Below, piece by piece: positions 62,399 to 64,000 of a stretch of 64,000 nt of DNA (the first letter of the stretch is position 1; every line of letters starts with the position of its first letter). Both the position numbers and the translations under genes were made by a program. The notes beneath the pieces were generated by a model. It worked only from the letters and a program-made list of their open reading frames with translations. It had not been told where the DNA came from and searched no databases. Source of the DNA: Kingdonia uniflora. Lineage: Eukaryota > Streptophyta > Magnoliopsida > Ranunculales > Circaeasteraceae. The stretch lies in NCBI GenBank assembly GCA_014058105.1, contig JACGCM010002114.1, positions 2,286,274-2,350,273 on the forward strand. The letters are read 5' to 3'.

Positions 62399-64000
62399 GT
62401 GAGTAAACCAACATTGTTTTTTTAGGAAATGATGTGCTTATACAATTTCCATGTTTGCTAGTGTGCCTTGAACTTAATTTGTCTTCGGCTTAATCCTAAT
62501 GCTAATAAAGTGATTTGGATTGGGATAAGCAATGAATCTATTGACACCAGTCTAACTGTAAAGAATCTTCTTAAGTTTTGGATCTGATTCATATTTGCTC
62601 CAATCCAATCCTGAGTTTTTGATCCAATTGACAGATTTTTATTTTGTAATGTGGGGATTTAATTCAATCTGGATTAGGATTTTGTCATATAGAAAATGAA
62701 AGGATTTTTTTTTTTGAAAAATAAAAAAAAAAGCTTACGAAGGATTAAACCCTAGGTAGTAGGATCAATTCATTCCTAACCAATTGAGCTACTTCTATTT
62801 GCATTTAGAAGGATGAAGAAGAAGAATAATACTATATCATACTATGGAAAAAAAAACAATTTTTTCCCCACTATATCATACTAATTTAATCGGATCCAAA
62901 CCCCAATCCGGTCCAAATCCTACTCATTGGCAATTCTATGGTTTTACTTTTATAATCCAGAGTGATGACCTTTGACATGGAATTCATATGATAGTTTGAT
63001 AAACATGGCGTACATATAATGCCCGCACCTAAACATTTGAAAATATTCTAGGAGTTTATAACACCTATTAGCAATTCTCGAATCTGGTTGTGTTAATCGT
63101 TTGATCTATTTACTTCTTCTTGCGCATTTTCTTATGCTTTATCCTACTATCTACACCAGGAGCTCAATGTTAGTTTTTCATTATGTCTATAAAAGGAGAC
63201 TCTAGGTTTAGTTTTACACTAAGTTGATTTTAGTAGAACTATTTTGGTTATAGTATGGCTTGACCCTATCAATGAAGGCTTTAATAGATAAGGACAAGCT
63301 TTCATGCCTTCTCTTTCTCTTCACATTGCCTCATATTTTATTCTTACCAAGTTGCACTCATCGTCACAAATCGCTGGAGATCGCCACACTACGTTACTTT
63401 ATCCTGTATTGTTTTGCACTTCATGTTGTTAAGTAAAGCAAGTGTGAGACATGATACATGGGTTGTCACATGGCTTCTAGTGGCCTCCAAACTTTAATCT
63501 GTTGTGTTGTGTTGTGTTGTATTAAGGCGAACACGTGACAATGCAAATTAGTGAGGCATGATGTGTCATTCATGAAGTGTTGACATAACACGTAGATAAT
63601 TTTTTTTGTTGGGTCCTACATTTGCATTGTCAATTCCAGTTGACCGAAAATTGGTCATCTAGAGTTATTTTTATCTCCGTCCAATTCTTAATCCCTTTTT
63701 TTATAATGAAAGTTGAGATCCCAAGATGTTGCATTCTGGACAATAAGTCAGTTTCAGGTGCCCTGGGATACAAACAACAATTCTGAAACTTTGAACTACT
63801 CAAAGAAATGGTAATTGTCTTTGAAAACTGTTTTGCATATGATAAAAAAAAAAAAAAAAAAAACAAAATTCTTATCGTTCTCAGAGTACTCTTAACATTT
63901 TGACACGTGTTCAGTACTCGGAGCAGCTGTAAACCACATTTTTTGGAAATTGTATTTATTGCGAATTAACACGAACCAGAAGGCATTGGTGGGGGTGGGG
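62399..64000. other. Rightmost stretch: intron or 3' region, no exon found
   Basis: I looked for a next exon in phase 1 and saw none I could support. It contains GTTGTGTTGTGTTGTGTTG near 63495 and an A run near 63845-63862. Confidence 0.4.
62702..62815 (-). repeat. Possible tRNA-derived SINE
   Basis: The minus strand reads GTAGCTCAATTGGTTAGGA, a good pol III A box, then about 25 bp later GGGTTTAATCC, a decayed B box, then a T/A-rich tail. Size and spacing fit a tRNA-derived SINE. No target duplication was confirmed. Confidence 0.5.

Overview
This is nuclear DNA of a flowering plant, almost certainly a eudicot. Three or four split or single-exon plant genes sit in a matrix of LTR retrotransposons, PIF/Harbinger DNA transposons, MITEs and a piece of organelle DNA. 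Nothing looks bacterial, and I see no CRISPR array and no intact tRNA or rRNA gene.

Layout. 1-1.2 kb: a broken Ty1/copia pol. 2.9-3.3 kb: a decayed RNase H-like reading frame. 3.58-9.93 kb: a 6.3 kb PIF/Harbinger element (copy A) with a TAA target duplication. 9.93-16.9 kb: probable mitochondrial DNA in the nucleus, holding a nad6 fragment and split by a young 4.5 kb LTR element with two 810-bp LTRs that look identical. 17-18.8 kb: GGGTTT-rich DNA, a gag scrap and the 3' end of a second copia element. 19.8-21.7 kb: a cluster of small palindromes and two well-bounded MITEs. 22.4-23.8 kb: an intact intronless UDP-glycosyltransferase gene. 24.43-30.77 kb: copy B of the PIF/Harbinger element (TTA duplication). 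31.6-37.8 kb, minus strand: an intact ten-exon gene for the AAA ATPase CIP111. 39.2-45.9 kb, plus strand: the histone N-alpha-acetyltransferase NAA40, with a 4.7 kb first intron full of repeats that includes a foldback of about 0.9 kb. 47.5-48.4 kb: a noncoding triplication. 50-53 kb: ankyrin/PGG gene debris with LTR fragments. 53.3 kb to beyond 62.4 kb: an unrecognised gene whose second visible intron carries a gag-only LTR element.

How it fits together. The host genes are unrelated housekeeping or metabolic genes: glycosylation of small molecules, an AFG2-type ATPase, and histone H4/H2A N-terminal acetylation. CIP111 and NAA40 are divergent, with start codons 1.36 kb apart.

The most interesting system is the repeated PIF/Harbinger element. 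Each copy holds three genes: a trihelix/NAM-associated DNA-binding protein (plus strand), a DDE transposase (minus) and a plant mobile domain (PMD) protein (minus). All three carry the same CG-rich palindrome, centred on CACCGCGCGGTG, about 100-130 bp upstream of the start codon, in both copies. This suggests one operator serving a three-gene transposon that has recruited a PMD protein. Both copies are damaged, but in different places.
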